Shown here: positions 33,595 to 46,180 of the stretch, one piece after another
How positions within the stretch are numbered: the stretch's first letter is position 1
Layout of the letters: each line of letters starts with the position of its first letter
Assembly (NCBI GenBank): GCA_029532415.1
Contig: JAQOTA010000020.1
Span: 310,001-374,000, forward strand
Length of the DNA stretch: 64,000 nucleotides
Reading direction: 5' to 3'
DNA from: Marasmius tenuissimus
Taxonomy: Eukaryota > Basidiomycota > Agaricomycetes > Agaricales > Marasmiaceae
Notes under the pieces: generated by a model
Seen by the model: only the letters and a program-made list of their open reading frames with translations
Database searches by the model: none
Told to the model about the DNA's origin: nothing
Translations under genes and position numbers: made by a program

Positions 33595-35065
33595 ATGCCC
33601 ACCCTCGATGCATCAGACGAAAAACTCATTCAAGATCAATTCAGATACATCGTCATACTCCCAATTGTCGTCACAGCGGTGAGTGCACACTCAGAAGCAA
33701 TTCAAAAGTGTGGTTGTTGGGGAACTCACGCGCTCTAGATCCATCTATTTCTCTACGGTTTACATACCCTATTGTTTTGGATTGGCCTTGTGGTGCTGAG
33801 GAGGCGTGAGCGGGAGAAAGATGGCGGTAATCGGTTGTTCAGATTTGCTCTAATCTCTCTGTTTGTTCTATGCTCGGTCACCGTTCCAATGGGCCTGGTA
33901 TCAGTGATTCTAGATGTGAGACATGTATTTTGTCTTGTTTCGGGATCGGAGTGTCCACGAACAATGCTAATACCTCAAACAATTATGCGGTAAGGCGTCC
34001 GAGCCCACAAGCGAGTACTCTACCGACCAGCGCTGCTGCGCTCCCACAGACTCATTAATACCGTGATCTTCATGACAATGACGTGCTTTCCTGCATATGT
34101 TTTTGCCCGAGAATTTGACTAACCCCTTGTACGACAGCCTTATTGTGGATAGCATTTTGGTGAGTTCTGACTCACAATTATTAATTTGGCTTTTATGTTA
34201 CTAATTTCAGCAGGTATTCCGGTGCTTCGTCATCTGCGGGTGGCGAAGGCGAAGATATGCGGTTGCGCTGATCACCACTTGTTTTATCATTGACGGTGAG
34301 AGGAACTCTCACTCAAGTAGGTGGTAGCCGAACGTCTGACCGCTGTTGTCATGCTTCAAAGCCACCGCAGGAGTATCCATGATCTGCGCCAGAATGACGA
34401 ACTACTCTCGTTTGCCTCTAGCCTACAATCTGCGCACAGCGATCCCCTACATGAACAACAAAGTAGAGTTGTTGGCGTACTTGGCCACCGTGTTGTTCGT
34501 CCTTCATGTTATGATGAACGCGCTCTTCACGATTGTCATTGGTAAGCTCCCCCATATGTTTGATTCGCATATGCGTCATAAAATTGTGATAGTGCATAAG
34601 ATTATAAAGTCTAGTGCCCAACATATATTAGGCGCAAGTACACAAGAGCGATATAGGACCGTTGTTATGCTGTTGTGAGTACTCGGTGCACCGAGATGGG
34701 CTACATGAGCATTCTCACGATCACTGACCAACTCGCGATAGGGTTGAATCCTGTCTCCTCTATCTCATTGTGTGGATCGTGCCCATTGTTTGTTTCGCAT
34801 TGAAGTTACCGACGATAATGGATAATGTTCTCATACAAGTTGCAGTAGGTGTTGAGCTTGACATGTCCGTGAATTCTTTGCTGAAAATCCATTTCAGGCC
34901 CTTGCCCCTACTCTCTTGATTGTGCGGGCGAACATACCAAAAGAAGAGAAACCAACTAGGGATGGCGTAGTTTATGTTCAGTCAAACATCACAACCTCCG
35001 GATCGCTCGACGAAGAGATTGTACTCCACACCATTCGGGAGTCTAACAAATCGGAGACTTCTTGA
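33595..35065 (+). CDS. Seven-span membrane protein family, copy D (complete, 334 aa)
   Basis: Nine exons: 33595-33678, 33739-33989, 34050-34082, 34138-34159, 34214-34295, 34362-34541, 34593-34674, 34742-34844 and 34898-35065, 335 codons. The same boundaries and phases occur as in copy C. Key segments: IHLFLYGLHTLLFWIGLVVL with RRRERE loop, LFRFALISLFVLCSVTVPMG, VFRCFVICGWRRRRYAVAL, ATVLFVLHVMMNALFTIVI, VESCLLYLIVWIVPIVC and LIQVAALAPTLLIVR. The tail ends with LDEEIVLHTIRE, close to the tails of C, F and I. An upstream in-frame ATG at 33562 would give an N-terminus eleven residues longer; 33595 gives the usual length. The function is not known. Confidence 0.87.
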
Positions 35066-36000
35066 TTAAACTATGTAGTACCGTTCTATCAAAGAACCCA
35101 AGGAGGCATTCTGTTGGACGGTTCGTCTCCAATGATATAGTCAAATGTACTGATAATATGGCCGAACTCTTTGCCGAATCCCCCTCGTACCTTTTACCCC
35201 CTTTTTGCCTCTTCAGTGACCTCCAATCAGATCCTTTTGAGTGTATCAGAACATGAGTCTGAAATGCTTTCCGGTCATGATATTGCGTGTAGAGGCGAAA
35301 TAAACCCAAAACACGATGATAGTGACGCAATCGTACTTCGGACCGTCAGACTCCCAGTGCCCTGTCCGCCAGGACGCAGATGAAGGAGGTTACGAATTTT
35401 ATATGATAGAATATCCCATTCGGGATCCTAATGGAGCAAGACAATGATGGCGGTTGGGAGGAAAGCGCTGTATAAGCGTCCGAATTGGACATGATAGGGC
35501 GTGAACAAGATGAGATGAGCGGTCCCAGCTTCCTTTGACTTTGATGTTGATTTCAAGGCCCGGAATGTTGGCTGTTTGAGTAAGAAGATAGATGCACTAA
35601 GTAATAAGAACATGGAGGTAAAAGCCCTTCATTCCTAAAATGTCTCCCGCTTGTTGATTTTCTGACGCACACGATTCTTCTTTTGAGTGCCGAGCCAGTC
35701 GCGAGAGCCATCACCCGTTTCATTGCCCCCCGAATCCTGTAAGTCTTTGTGGCGCTTTTTCATGCATCGAGCCCGGGCGGTGATCATTAGCAGTGTCGTT
35801 ACCGTTCAATCACTGTATAGACCCAGGATAATGTGACGGCTTGGTTCAGACATTTGGTAGTATGAACCTCGTTATCATCCACAGTTTTTGCGAGTAGCAA
35901 AGCGCAAACGGGACTATAATTGTTGAAGATCCACCTATCAATTGGTTATGGTATACGTCCTTGCAACATTTTGCTCGTCAATATACACCCCCTTGTCTTA
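35066..36000. other. Intergenic, no gene supported
   Basis: Short frames only. Normal CpG content, in contrast to the block that follows. Confidence 0.4.
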
Positions 36001-38280
36001 CTACATGGTCCTTCAATCTCCGGTGTCTTTCACTGATGGGTTTAGGCTGGGTTTTAGAGTAAAAGTCAAAATTTAGAAATAGGTTTTAATACTCATATTT
36101 GCAATCACTAACATCAAATGAAGCCCCCATAAGCCCTTTGTCTGTAGCTAGCTCATAACTAGATAGTTCCTGAGCTGTGGGTGCCACTGTCAAGCCTAAA
36201 AGTACCAAAGTGCCTTAGAATCTCCATAGCTCCTGATACAAGTCAGTTGGCTGGGACACTGCTCTTCTGCTGGTCCTTATTAGTGTTTGCTCTGACCATG
36301 AGTAGTGTTGGAGCAATCGCCTTGGGAAAGGTTATTATAGTACACAGGGAAACTTGTATGCACTTTCAGGCTTACCGCTACCTGGATGAGGACTGATCCC
36401 ATTTCTCCTCTTTTGAGAAATGTTCCACAAGCAAAAAATAATATCCATGCTGTGACATAGAGCCCACATGATTCCACTCTGTTAACTTTTTTTATCAGAC
36501 CTGAATCTGGCAAGCCCAAGGCTAGGTAATAGGATGCATCACTTTGCGGGATACTCACAGGAGATTCACAACTGTATGAAACCTTTTTGGATGTTTGATG
36601 ATCCCAGGTTGTGGTTGTAAGATCTTGGAAGCTATGCGTGGATATTCTCAGGTAGGTTGCATCTGATGAACACAACCACCCACCAATGATGACGGTTAGG
36701 ACCACATGTACCATGAGGTGAAGGCATATGCAAAGTATCCCAATTTCTCTTGGTAAGTGTGTTTGGACAGATAAATCTGAACCATCTGATTCTGATTTTT
36801 TACTCAGCCGTTGAAATGACAACAAGGTCCCATGAATGGCGAAAAATGCTCCCACAGCTACAGTGATAAAATCCAAAACAGTCAGTACCTTCCGGTGATC
36901 TTGGCTGTTGCAGGAAACATACCATCAATTGTTGTGCAATAGGCCATTAGGGGTATTGAATATTGTTTTTTCCACCACCCACAAATGACAATGCACCGGA
37001 ATACCTGATGGAAAAGATCAGGTTTAGAGATATGTGTGTGTCGCAAGGTTGTTTGGCACAAACCAGTATCATATCAATAATTAAACTTGATTGATGATTG
37101 CGGTTGCACGGTCAGTGCAGGGATTTAACAAGTGGTTGGGGATCTCACCCAATGATCAAGAGAATCACAACCCGAGAGATTCTGTACAAATGATAGAAGT
37201 AACCATCCAAGTACAAGTGAAAACACTCACTCTAAAGCTCTGAGAGCAATTCTTGTTTGGAGCGCACACTGGTGAGTCAATCTTGTGATGTGACACAATG
37301 CCACCCTTGTAGTAAGGACATCCCACCCAAGATTGATTGGCACTGCAATTGAGGACAAAAAAAAGAGAGAGACCAGTGATACCCGGAAGAAATAATGGCC
37401 ACCATCTTTGATATGTTGTTCCCGCCTCCTCAAGACACCAAGGCCGAGGTAAAAAAGTAGAACATTGAGGCCATATAAGAACAAGTGGACCTATCCCTAA
37501 GACTTTAGACATACAACTGAAAACATATGATTAGATTGAACTCACTGAAGAGACAATAAGGGGGAATACAATTCCATACTTGTACTGATTCTCTATGAGG
37601 TTTTTGTGTTGGATTCTGGGCTCCTTCAAGGACATGATGGGTGGAATCAACACCTCCAGTGAGGAAGCATTCTTTTTTATATCACCTAATTTGTGAGTTG
37701 AGGCTTTGTTTTGTCTGTCCTTGTCAACCAATTACTTAGATGTTATCTTGTGGTGTCAATATAGATTGTAGCTCAAGGACCCTTTGTGGAAATAATTGTT
37801 CAGCCTATCTGAGTTATGAGCTCAGGCTCCTATCTCCAGTCTGGGCTCTTGTGGTGCATGCAAAAGGCAAACTATAAAGGCCCCAGCTCTAAGTCATATC
37901 TAGTGCACACAATACTTAGCTCAGTATGATTATCAAGGCAGAATTAGAATGGCTATTTTACTGCACTTGAACCTAAGCTGCCACCTGTAGCTGTACGGTA
38001 CTCAAGCACCTTCCCGCAGTGTCATCAATTTGAACTGTTTTGGGAAGTGGCTGAAGCTAGCAAAACTAATCAGCACAGCAAACCAAGTTTGAACTTGACC
38101 AGAACAAATGATATCCCCAACTCTCAGTACCTCCCGCTCCCTCTTGTCATACACCTGCCTTGCCAGCTCCCCTCCCCTTCCCTCTTCCTATCTTTACACC
38201 ATACTCTCAAGACTAAACCCCATAGTAAACCATATCTAATGCATGAGAACACTTACCTGTGACCCAGAATGTGCATATGA
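36000..38280. other. CpG-depleted block
   Basis: I count only about 23 CpG dinucleotides in this 2.3 kb, several-fold fewer than in the flanking copies D, F and G at similar G+C, with many TG and CA in their place. The block contains copy E and its upstream 650 bases. Both edges look abrupt: CpG returns to normal to the left of about 36000 and to the right of about 38280. Confidence 0.75.
36243..37635 (-). CDS. Seven-span membrane protein family, copy E (complete, 304 aa, in CpG-poor block)
   Basis: Nine exons, right to left: 37635-37546, 37490-37231, 37181-37149, 37085-37064, 37004-36923, 36857-36684, 36631-36559, 36478-36376 and 36320-36243, exactly 305 codons. Motifs: VHLFLYGLNVLLFYLG with LRRREQ, FRVSLVSLFFLSSIAVPI, VFRCIVICGWWKK, GILCICLHLMVHVVLTVII, VESCGLYVTAWILFFACG and LIQVAAIAPTLLMVRANTN. 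The tail is the shortest of the family (ends QKSSVPAN) and lacks the DEDIVL motif. It groups with G and L by the GGH/GSH...LFR loop. All splice sites and the frame are intact although the DNA has lost most CpG, so either it is under selection or the change is recent. Confidence 0.86.
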
Positions 38281-39371
38281 GTCTCCACATAGAGCTTGGA
38301 AGGCTTTTGCCTTCCTTCTCGAAGTTATATGGTACGTTTCATATATTCAAATCCAACCGGACGTGACAGATACATCAAGATAACCTCCAACGCATCTTTT
38401 AGGGCCTGAGAGTGATCAGAGATCTGAATACTGATCAATAAACAGGCAATCTCAACTGATATTCAATATAATTAGAAAGTACTACTCGCTAAGTTTATCC
38501 TAAACCATGAAAATGACACTGAGAGGCCACCAATTAAGCCAGCCTTCTGAACCTCGCAAAGTCAGGAATACCTTTGTTAAACACCGCCAATGACCGCTCA
38601 ACCCGCTGATCGCAGTTATGATAAACCCAAAACAGATCTACACGCACATCAACTGCCGTGATCCGGAGATCCATTGAAGAAAATGAGCGGTGAACGTGTT
38701 TCAATATGTATCTACCGATCAGTAGCAGCTTGATGTGTTGTTATTTCTACCAAGCATAGGAAGTGTATATGGTAACGCATTGCCATCGGGCCACTTGTCG
38801 ACAGCGTGTGTCTACTTCGGTAGCTGTACATACATACTATAGTATCTTTTGTCAATTATCCAGGCGGGAAGCGCATCAAGCCACGACGGGAAAATATTAA
38901 AGGGAATCATCGAAAGGTGGCTTGATACTAGTACGGGATACACTCAGACGGGTCACAAAGGCAGGGAAAGAGCAGAAAAAAGGAGCGGAGCCAGCGAGCA
39001 GGTGTATGACGAGAGGTAGCAGGAAGTACTGAGAGTCGTGGACGCCGCAATGCCAACAACATGTATCAAAGACCTGTCAATTGTACTACCCATTAGGTCT
39101 CGTACTAGTACTACCACAGGTAGCCGTTACGCAAGCTTCAGTGGCCCGAAATTCAGAGGGAACGACCCCAGCTTTTTGCCAAATGGGAAGTGCCTGTGCC
39201 TGCTTACGCTCGACCAACGCCCCATTGGTCCGGACTTACTAGGCCGGTTACATAGAATTAATAGGTGTCCAATCAAGATGCACTGGATAGACCAAATTAC
39301 AGATGGCCTATTTATGTGAACACTAACCACTCCTCCAAAGCTTCTTTTTCGTGACTCTCATCATAATCTTT
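38281..39371. other. Intergenic, no gene supported
   Basis: About 1.1 kb between the divergent copies E and F. No convincing frame; the right part presumably holds the F promoter. Confidence 0.4.
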
Positions 39372-40834
39372 ATGGGTTCCCCCGAATCCCCGTACAAATG
39401 GGATTCTGAAGTAGATTTCAACTTTGTCATCTTATTCCCATTCATCATTACGTCGGTGAGTCGGTATACCAGGATACAGGACTCTAGAGGCTCACAAGTG
39501 ATAGGTTCATCTGTTTCTCTATGGCCTGAATGTACTGTTATTCTGCATCGGTCGTGGGGTACTGAAGCGACGGGAACAAGAGACAGATGACGGAAATCGG
39601 TTGTTCCGTTTCGCTCTCATATCTCTCTTTTTGCTATGCTCGGCCAGCGTCCCATTCAGTCTGGTCTCGGTGATACTGGATGTAAAGCGAGCGTTTTGTT
39701 ATGCTTCGGGAGCGGAGTGCTCACGCGAGTCGTGGCTCCCTCAGACAGTTAATATCATGTAGTAAGACGTCTATGCCGGATAATAGAGCAAAGCATACTG
39801 ACACGCATTGTACACAGTATTTGCGTTCTGGTGATCATGACAATGATAATGTGCGCTCTTTTAAGGCCTCAGTTGAGGACTCAACTAATCTAATAAGGCC
39901 AGCTGCATCGTTGATGCTATCTTAGTGAGTTGCGGTTTGATTTTTCCGACACAGTTGATCTCACTGCTTGGATAGGTGTTTCGATGCTTTGTCATTTGTG
40001 AGTGGCAAAGGAAAAGCTATGCATTGGCGTTGGTCGTAATCTGCGTTTTAGTTGACGGTGAGAAAGCTATCCTCGAGTGCACGTCGAATGAATATCTTAC
40101 GGGATTATGCTCAAAGTCTCAGGGGGCTCCGCCGCCATCGGCGAGAGAAAAATGGAGCTTTTCCATTCACCCTCAGAGGCCGCGACACCGAACCCCACAT
40201 CTTCCGAAAGCCGCTTTGGGAGGATAACACCCTTAAATTACGTGAGCTTGGGATTCCTTCTCACCCATCTTCTGATAAATGGGTTTTTGACGAGCATCAT
40301 CGGTAAGCTCGGTAATGCTCAGCCCACAGAATGTACGACTAACTTCAGATAGCCCGGAGGATACTGCTGTCTCGAGCCTGCCAAGGCTTAGCAACAACGA
40401 CCCGAGACAGATTTCGGACACTTACAATACTTTTGTGAGCACCCGAGTACCGAATTGCGCTACATACTCACACACTCTGATCATGAGCTAGGGTTCAATC
40501 GTTTCTGCTTTATCTCATTGGATGGGCGGTGTTTACTGCTTGTCTCTTGTCAAAGTTGCGCAATTTTATGGTACTGGACTCTGTTCTTGTCCAAATTTCA
40601 GTAGGTCCCGAGCTTTCTCTGTCGGGATTAAGACCTGACAATCAATTTCAGGGGATTGCTCCGACACTCTTGACCGTACAGGCGAACATACAAAAGGAGG
40701 AAGAAACGTCCTCAAACATCGATACCTACAATCAACCTACTTTCATGACTCACACCATGACCTCTGAGTCGGTTGACGAAGATATCGTACTAGGAGTCAT
40801 TGGAGACCGCTCTATGGCTCGTGTCAGAAGTTGA
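39372..40834 (+). CDS. Seven-span membrane protein family, copy F (complete, 343 aa)
   Basis: Nine exons: 39372-39455, 39505-39761, 39818-39850, 39903-39924, 39976-40057, 40123-40302, 40353-40434, 40492-40600 and 40652-40834, 344 codons. Motifs: VHLFLYGLNVLLFCIGRGVL, FRFALISLFLLCSASVPFS, VFRCFVICEWQRKSYALAL, LGFLLTHLLINGFLTSII, VQSFLLYLIGWAVFTAC (the usual VESC is VQSF here) and LVQISGIAPTLLTVQANIQ. The tail contains VDEDIVLGVIGD. The 3' flank (40930-41500) resembles the sequence after copy J. Role unknown. Confidence 0.86.
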
Positions 40835-42740
40835 GGATATGAAATTGAATGAAGTGGCATCCGAGTTGATTTGATTTGGTATCTATTAGAACACTCGCTA
40901 CGATCCATCTTATCCGATAGTTTGGTTGATTTGGGAATGCACCACCGATATCTAATGTGGTCTACCAGAACACAACGTCATCTTCTACTTCAGATTTTCC
41001 CAATCAATCCCTTCATCATGGCCCGTAAGTCAGTACGGATAGAGGGTCTTTACCTCGCTCGGGCTTGATAGATTGATAGAGAACCACCGCCTCGGACGAA
41101 TAGAGTCCGTAGGACGCGCTGTTCTTGACTAACGTGATAGTTCCAGTTTGGCGGAAAGCCCTCACGTTCCTGAGCGTGACCCGGCTGTGACAGCAACGTG
41201 ACATGACGTGATTTTTTCACGTCCTTTCCTTTCGACCGCCGTGTCGATGTTATGAGGCTCAACAGTGAGCCTAATATGACGACCCATTCACGGTTCAACG
41301 AGGTACGCTGTCCCCATTTTATCTCATTCGTACGGATTCTGACTCGAATGTTTCTTTCTTTCACGTAGGCCCATCACAATGTTTGAGAGGCAGCAGGCGA
41401 CGATATATGGTTCATATCAGAATTTACGCTCATACATAGAGCTGTTCAGTGCTTATTCTCTCCGATGCCTTCATCATCCTTACATTTAACCCCTTTTGCC
41501 AACACTTGGATGCATGAATGCGTGGGCACTAGCTTGAGGCGGGCAGATGTGTGAGGATCTATGTCTCTCGTGCGTCTTATCTTGGCTATCCTGTTCATGT
41601 TCCCAGCTAACTGCTCCTCTCCTCTCATCCTTGAATAGTCCCAACAACTGCCAGCATCTGAGAACCCTTCTCTAGAAACCTCTGTCTCAAAACAACCTAA
41701 TACACCTCCTCTATTCTCATCAGGCCATACTCATGCATCGGAAGAGAACGGAAACGATAGTAGAACCAAGATCGACTATTTAGGCTCATTCATTCTGGTC
41801 GAATAAGATAGGCATGCTTCTCAATCTTCGTCGCGTCTTCGTCTCCCGTTACCAACCACAAAAGCAGGCCACTAACATCAACAAAAATACCTGAAGACTC
41901 GCGACTTTGCCCATTGGACCATCAGCTCTAGGTTCTGCCCCCACGAAAGCAAGGTCGTAAATCATGTAGTTACGTCCACCCCTTCGTGACAGGTCGTCAT
42001 ACACCATGTCGTCTCTCCTTTCGCTGGTGGCCGGGGCGTCTTCCATATAGCGGCCCTTCCGAAGACACTTCATCCGGACGTCATCTTACGGACTATCCCA
42101 TTACTAGAGCTACACAAACGGTCGCTCTACAGATGCTTTCACTCTCGACACCCATTTACCCTTCTTTTGAAAAACGGGGTGTTTATCAATTATCATCTAC
42201 CCGTGTCTGTGTCTAAACTCCCGAGCGCTACCGTCACCGGGCCGTGCGCATTGGCTTTGTTCGACCGTCAATGGCATAGCCTCGTCTCGTAAATGTTCTG
42301 GTGTACTGCTGGTGGATGTAATGGTGCCCTCGGTCTAGTCTAAATGTTCCGTACGTCGTTCCCTCTGGCATTTCATTCGGGAGTTTGAATCTGATAATCT
42401 TTCGGGGTTTTCAGTATTTTGCTATCACTGCTTCGTTCAACAAGCGCTACGGGCTGAGGTGCAGTGACAGTCAATTATTTTCGTGGTTGTTTCCCTCTCT
42501 TTCGCGGAGCTGATACGATTTTGCTAGAACTTTCCGAAGGGTAGAATTCGAAAGTTCGGTGAAAAAAGGTGTCGGTCTTTTTGGTATATCCGTAACGACC
42601 ACGATACTCTCTCCTTTGCCTGCATGTATCCTCCGTTCTATACCGCCTTGTTGTCTTCGGGCCGTGCCCTTTCTTGAAACAATGTTTGCTGCTGGCAACG
42701 GCGCATTGATACGAATATGGATCTAATTCTAATATAGTAG
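40835..42740. other. Intergenic; first part duplicated downstream of copy J
   Basis: No gene supported. 40930-41500 is recognisably similar to about 58240-58800: TCTAATGTGGTCTACCAGAA against TCTAGTGTGGTCTACCAGGA, then GACCGCCGTGTCGAT against GACCGCCATGTCGAT, and TCAGTGCTTATTCTC against TTGGTGCTGATTCTC. The rest shows nothing I can name. Confidence 0.5.
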
Positions 42741-44181
42741 CTATTCGTTGATTGAGGAGACCGGCGCCACATTAGACGCGGATTGAACAATGGGGAAAGC
42801 ATCCTTGCCGTGCTGCTCCTTATTTGTGTTTACCCTGACGATCAGGAGGGTTGGGGCAATTGCCTTTCGAGTGGTTATCAGCGTGCGCACAGCATACAAA
42901 GGAACATGAGGCTTACCGCAATTTGGATGAGCATCGATGTCATTTCGATTGCGTTTTGGCCGGGCTTTCCGCAAGCGATGAAGACGACCCATGCCGCGAG
43001 GTATAGTAAACACGATTCTACCCTTATACGAGAAAGATCAAAGTTATCAGTACAGAGTATCTGGGGCCCCATATCATGAAAGACACAGGTGCTCACATGA
43101 GTCTCACAATTGTCTGAAATCTCCTTGAAGTTTTTACACTAGTATCGCCGTACGTGTGCACAACTTCAGACCGTAGGATCTTAAAAGCTATGGGCTAGAT
43201 GTAAGTTCACGGTCGCCCTTGATTCGAGCACTTACCAATGATGAACGTCAGGACTACGTTCATCAGAAGGTGGATGCAAACACATGCTGCACCCAGATCC
43301 AGGGAAAACTTGATGTTGAAGGATGCTAAATTATATACTGACAACCCTGAGTCGCTTTGGGAAAACATTAATGTTCCAGAGAACCAAATTACGATTACTG
43401 CTGCTGCAACTGAAGGCAATGATGACCCAAATAAGTTGTCTCTGACGGGACACGAGTGATCACGCTCACCGTCGACAAAAAAGCAACACACCACTAAGGC
43501 GATTGGATATCTTTTCTTTCGCCATCCACAAATTACAAAGCACCGGAATACCTGTCAACAGGATTTGGATAGGGATTAGACCTATTGCAAACTCAAGGCA
43601 CCCTGGCAGTGGGAACTGACATACCAGAATAACGTCAATGATGAAGCTATACCGCAATTGCGCAATCACCGGAGGGTGTCAAATGAGATCACCTAGGATC
43701 TTACCTCATGGAAGTGAGGAGCACAACCCGGGATATGCTGTGCGTAACTGTGAGCACCAACTTCAAAAATAAAGCTTGCGAGGCCTTACTCCAAAGCACC
43801 GAGAGCAATTCTCAGTTGTGGTGTACACCCCACCCTCGCGATCTCGCACAAGGCGTTCCTTGTAGTAAGGATATCCCATGCAAAGCCAATCGGCATCCCA
43901 ACTGAGGACAGAACGAAGAGGGAGACGAGCGATATGCGAAATAAACGATGACTGCCGTTCTGAATTTCTCGCTTACGCTTCCTCAAGACAACAAGTCCGA
44001 CTCGGAATACGAGGACATTGAGGCCGTACAGAAACAAATGAATCTAGACGGTGAATTGGGTCATGTATCATGAAAATTCAATGGAACTCACAGAGGAGAT
44101 GATGATAGGGAGTAAGATGCCCTGCTTGTATTGCTCCTCCACGGTGTTATTACCCACTACACCAAGCGTGCTCGAGGACAT
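42741..44181 (-). CDS. Seven-span membrane protein family, copy G (complete, 324 aa)
   Basis: Nine exons, right to left: 44181-44092, 44043-43790, 43737-43705, 43646-43625, 43551-43470, 43409-43236, 43187-43097, 43022-42917 and 42863-42741, exactly 325 codons. Motifs: IHLFLYGLNVLVFRVGLVVL with RKRKRE, LFRISLVSLFVLSSVGMPIG, VFRCFVICGWRKKRYPIAL, LGAACVCIHLLMNVVLTFII, VESCLLYLAAWVVFIACG and LIQIAAIAPTLLIVRVNTN. The tail ends VSSINE and lacks the DEDIVL motif. It shares its subgroup with E and L. It is divergent from copy H, with 644 bases between the two start codons. Confidence 0.87.
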
Positions 44182-44825
44182 GATTGATTGGCGAGTGAAA
44201 TTTCTGAGTGAGAGGGTGGTCGTTTTGTGCTTGAGCAGGAAAGCCAGGAAAGTCTGTTTTTATCCTCATCAACTGGGTACTTATCATCAAAATGTGACCG
44301 TCTTTTGGTCGTATTGAGGTAATGTAGATGTATTTACATGCTCTGATCAACTAAGCTATCTGAGAAAGAAACTCTTCTCCGTACGTCCGAGCGAAAATAG
44401 CCGCATTCACTAGGCTTACCGAAACAACCTAGGGAACAAAAGGCAGGTCACGAGTACTCAAACCCGACAGCACAACACCTAACTCGCACAATAACATCAC
44501 CAGCGTGATATTTTCCCCTCTTGCCGTCACACAAGTATGTATCGTATAGATAAGCACACTGTAACTCACGCTATATTTGAACAAATAGCTAAAAAAACCA
44601 TCACCACAGCTAGTACCCCAGGTCCCGCTCATCTTGATGATCAACCCACCGAGATTGGTCGAGTAAGGTTGGCTTCCGAAATCGATCTAAACAGTTCAGA
44701 TACAATATTCGTCCAACCGGGTTGTGGACATCACAGATGTTTCGGGGATTGCCGTTGAGGCGAGGAGTTTTCGCAGTTACTCAGGGACAATTGCTTGATT
44801 CTGACTCTCTTTCCCTCTGCCCATC
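44182..44825. promoter_or_regulatory. Shared upstream region of divergent copies G and H
   Basis: The 644 bases between the two starts must hold both promoters. The half next to H (from about 44530) is duplicated upstream of J (from about 56220): ACCATCACCACAGC, GATACAATATTCGTC and GGGATTGCCG occur in both. No specific motif is assigned. Confidence 0.5.
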
Positions 44826-46180
44826 ATGTCTTTGACATCCGCAATCACTACCAACAATGTCCGTTTTGTTGCTGAGGACCAAAACAGAAACGGGATCCTG
44901 CTACCACTGGTAGCATCTTCGGTGCGTCAGTATCAGCCAGAAAGAGTTCTCTTCAGTATCTCATTACAATTAGGTTCATCTTTGCCTCTACGGGTCCAAT
45001 GTGATACTTTTCCAAGTTGCTCTGGCGGTATTAAAACACCGGAGATGAGAGGGAGGCGCTGGCCGCCGTCTATTCTTTTTCTCGGTCCTCTCTCTTTTTG
45101 CTTCGTCCTCATTGAGCGTTCCAATAAGCATGACTTGGAATATCCTGGCTACCAGGGGAGCATTTTGTGTCATTGCGGGAGCAGGGCAAGAGTACGCCCA
45201 TCGGGTCTTCATCACCCAATCCAACTTACAGTAAGACCCTCGGGCTGCGATTATCACGCTTTCTATACCTCACGTGGTGCACAGAATTACTCGCGCTGTG
45301 ACCATGTTGATTATAAGGTGAGTTCTCACTCATTGCTCTATCCAAACTGATTCGAGTAACTCTACGGATAGCCTAATCATCGACAGCATTCTGGCGAATC
45401 TTCACAGTGAACTACCAGACTCATTCGCTGATCACGGCTCGATTCGTAGGTATTTCGATGTTTCATCATCTGCAGATGGCGAAACAAGAGGGATGCAATC
45501 GCGTTGCTTATTTTTGCTTTCGTCCTTGATAGTAGGGGGTATTCAATCAAATGACACGAGCATTGACTGAAGATTTATGGCAGTTGCGGCTGCAATTTCC
45601 TGGATTTGGAGCACAAGAATCCGTGCCTTGTTCTACATCCACTCTTTGAACACATCATCCTCCGAGGTGTCAATACTGAACTACGTTTTTTTGGCATGCG
45701 TGTCGTCAAAACTTCTGTTAAATCTGGCTCTGACCGGCGTCATTGGTGAGTTTTTGATCAATCTGCGTCATCTAGGGAGGATGAGCTAACATCAAGCTCT
45801 AGCTCGAACTATTCTGTGGTCTGATACACGTCGCAAGCTTGGTCAAAGAACACCAAAACGGTTTAGAACAATCACGAGGATGATGTGAGTCTGCGGTCCT
45901 TCCTCTTTTGTCATTCCTTTCACGAAAATATTTAGGCTTGAATCATGTTTCTTGGGCCATATCGCGTGGATCGTGGCTTTGGTCTTACTAGGTCTGTATA
46001 GCAACACCAGTTGGATCACCCTTATGTCGGTTCTCATTCAAATTGCGGTATGATTTGAAATCCAATCGATCTACTGTCGGATCCTTGCTAAGCTCATATA
46101 TCATCCAGGGCATGGCTCCAACGCTTTTGATTGTCCGTGCGAGTACTCAGGATGAACGTGCGAAAGATGATAGTTTCTAG
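44826..46180 (+). pseudogene. Seven-span membrane protein family, copy H (premature TGA, GC donor)
   Basis: All nine exons align with copy J: 44826-44921, 44974-45230, 45285-45317, 45372-45393, 45450-45531, 45584-45745, 45803-45884, 45936-46047 and 46109-46180. In exon 2 the codon at 45046-45048 is TGA, where J has CGA (KHRR* against RHRRR), a single C-to-T change at a CpG. The intron after exon 4 starts GCGAAT where J has GTAAAT. The tail is shortened to ERAKDDSF. Apart from these the frame is open to the end, so the loss is recent. H would be truncated after span 1. Confidence 0.85.
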
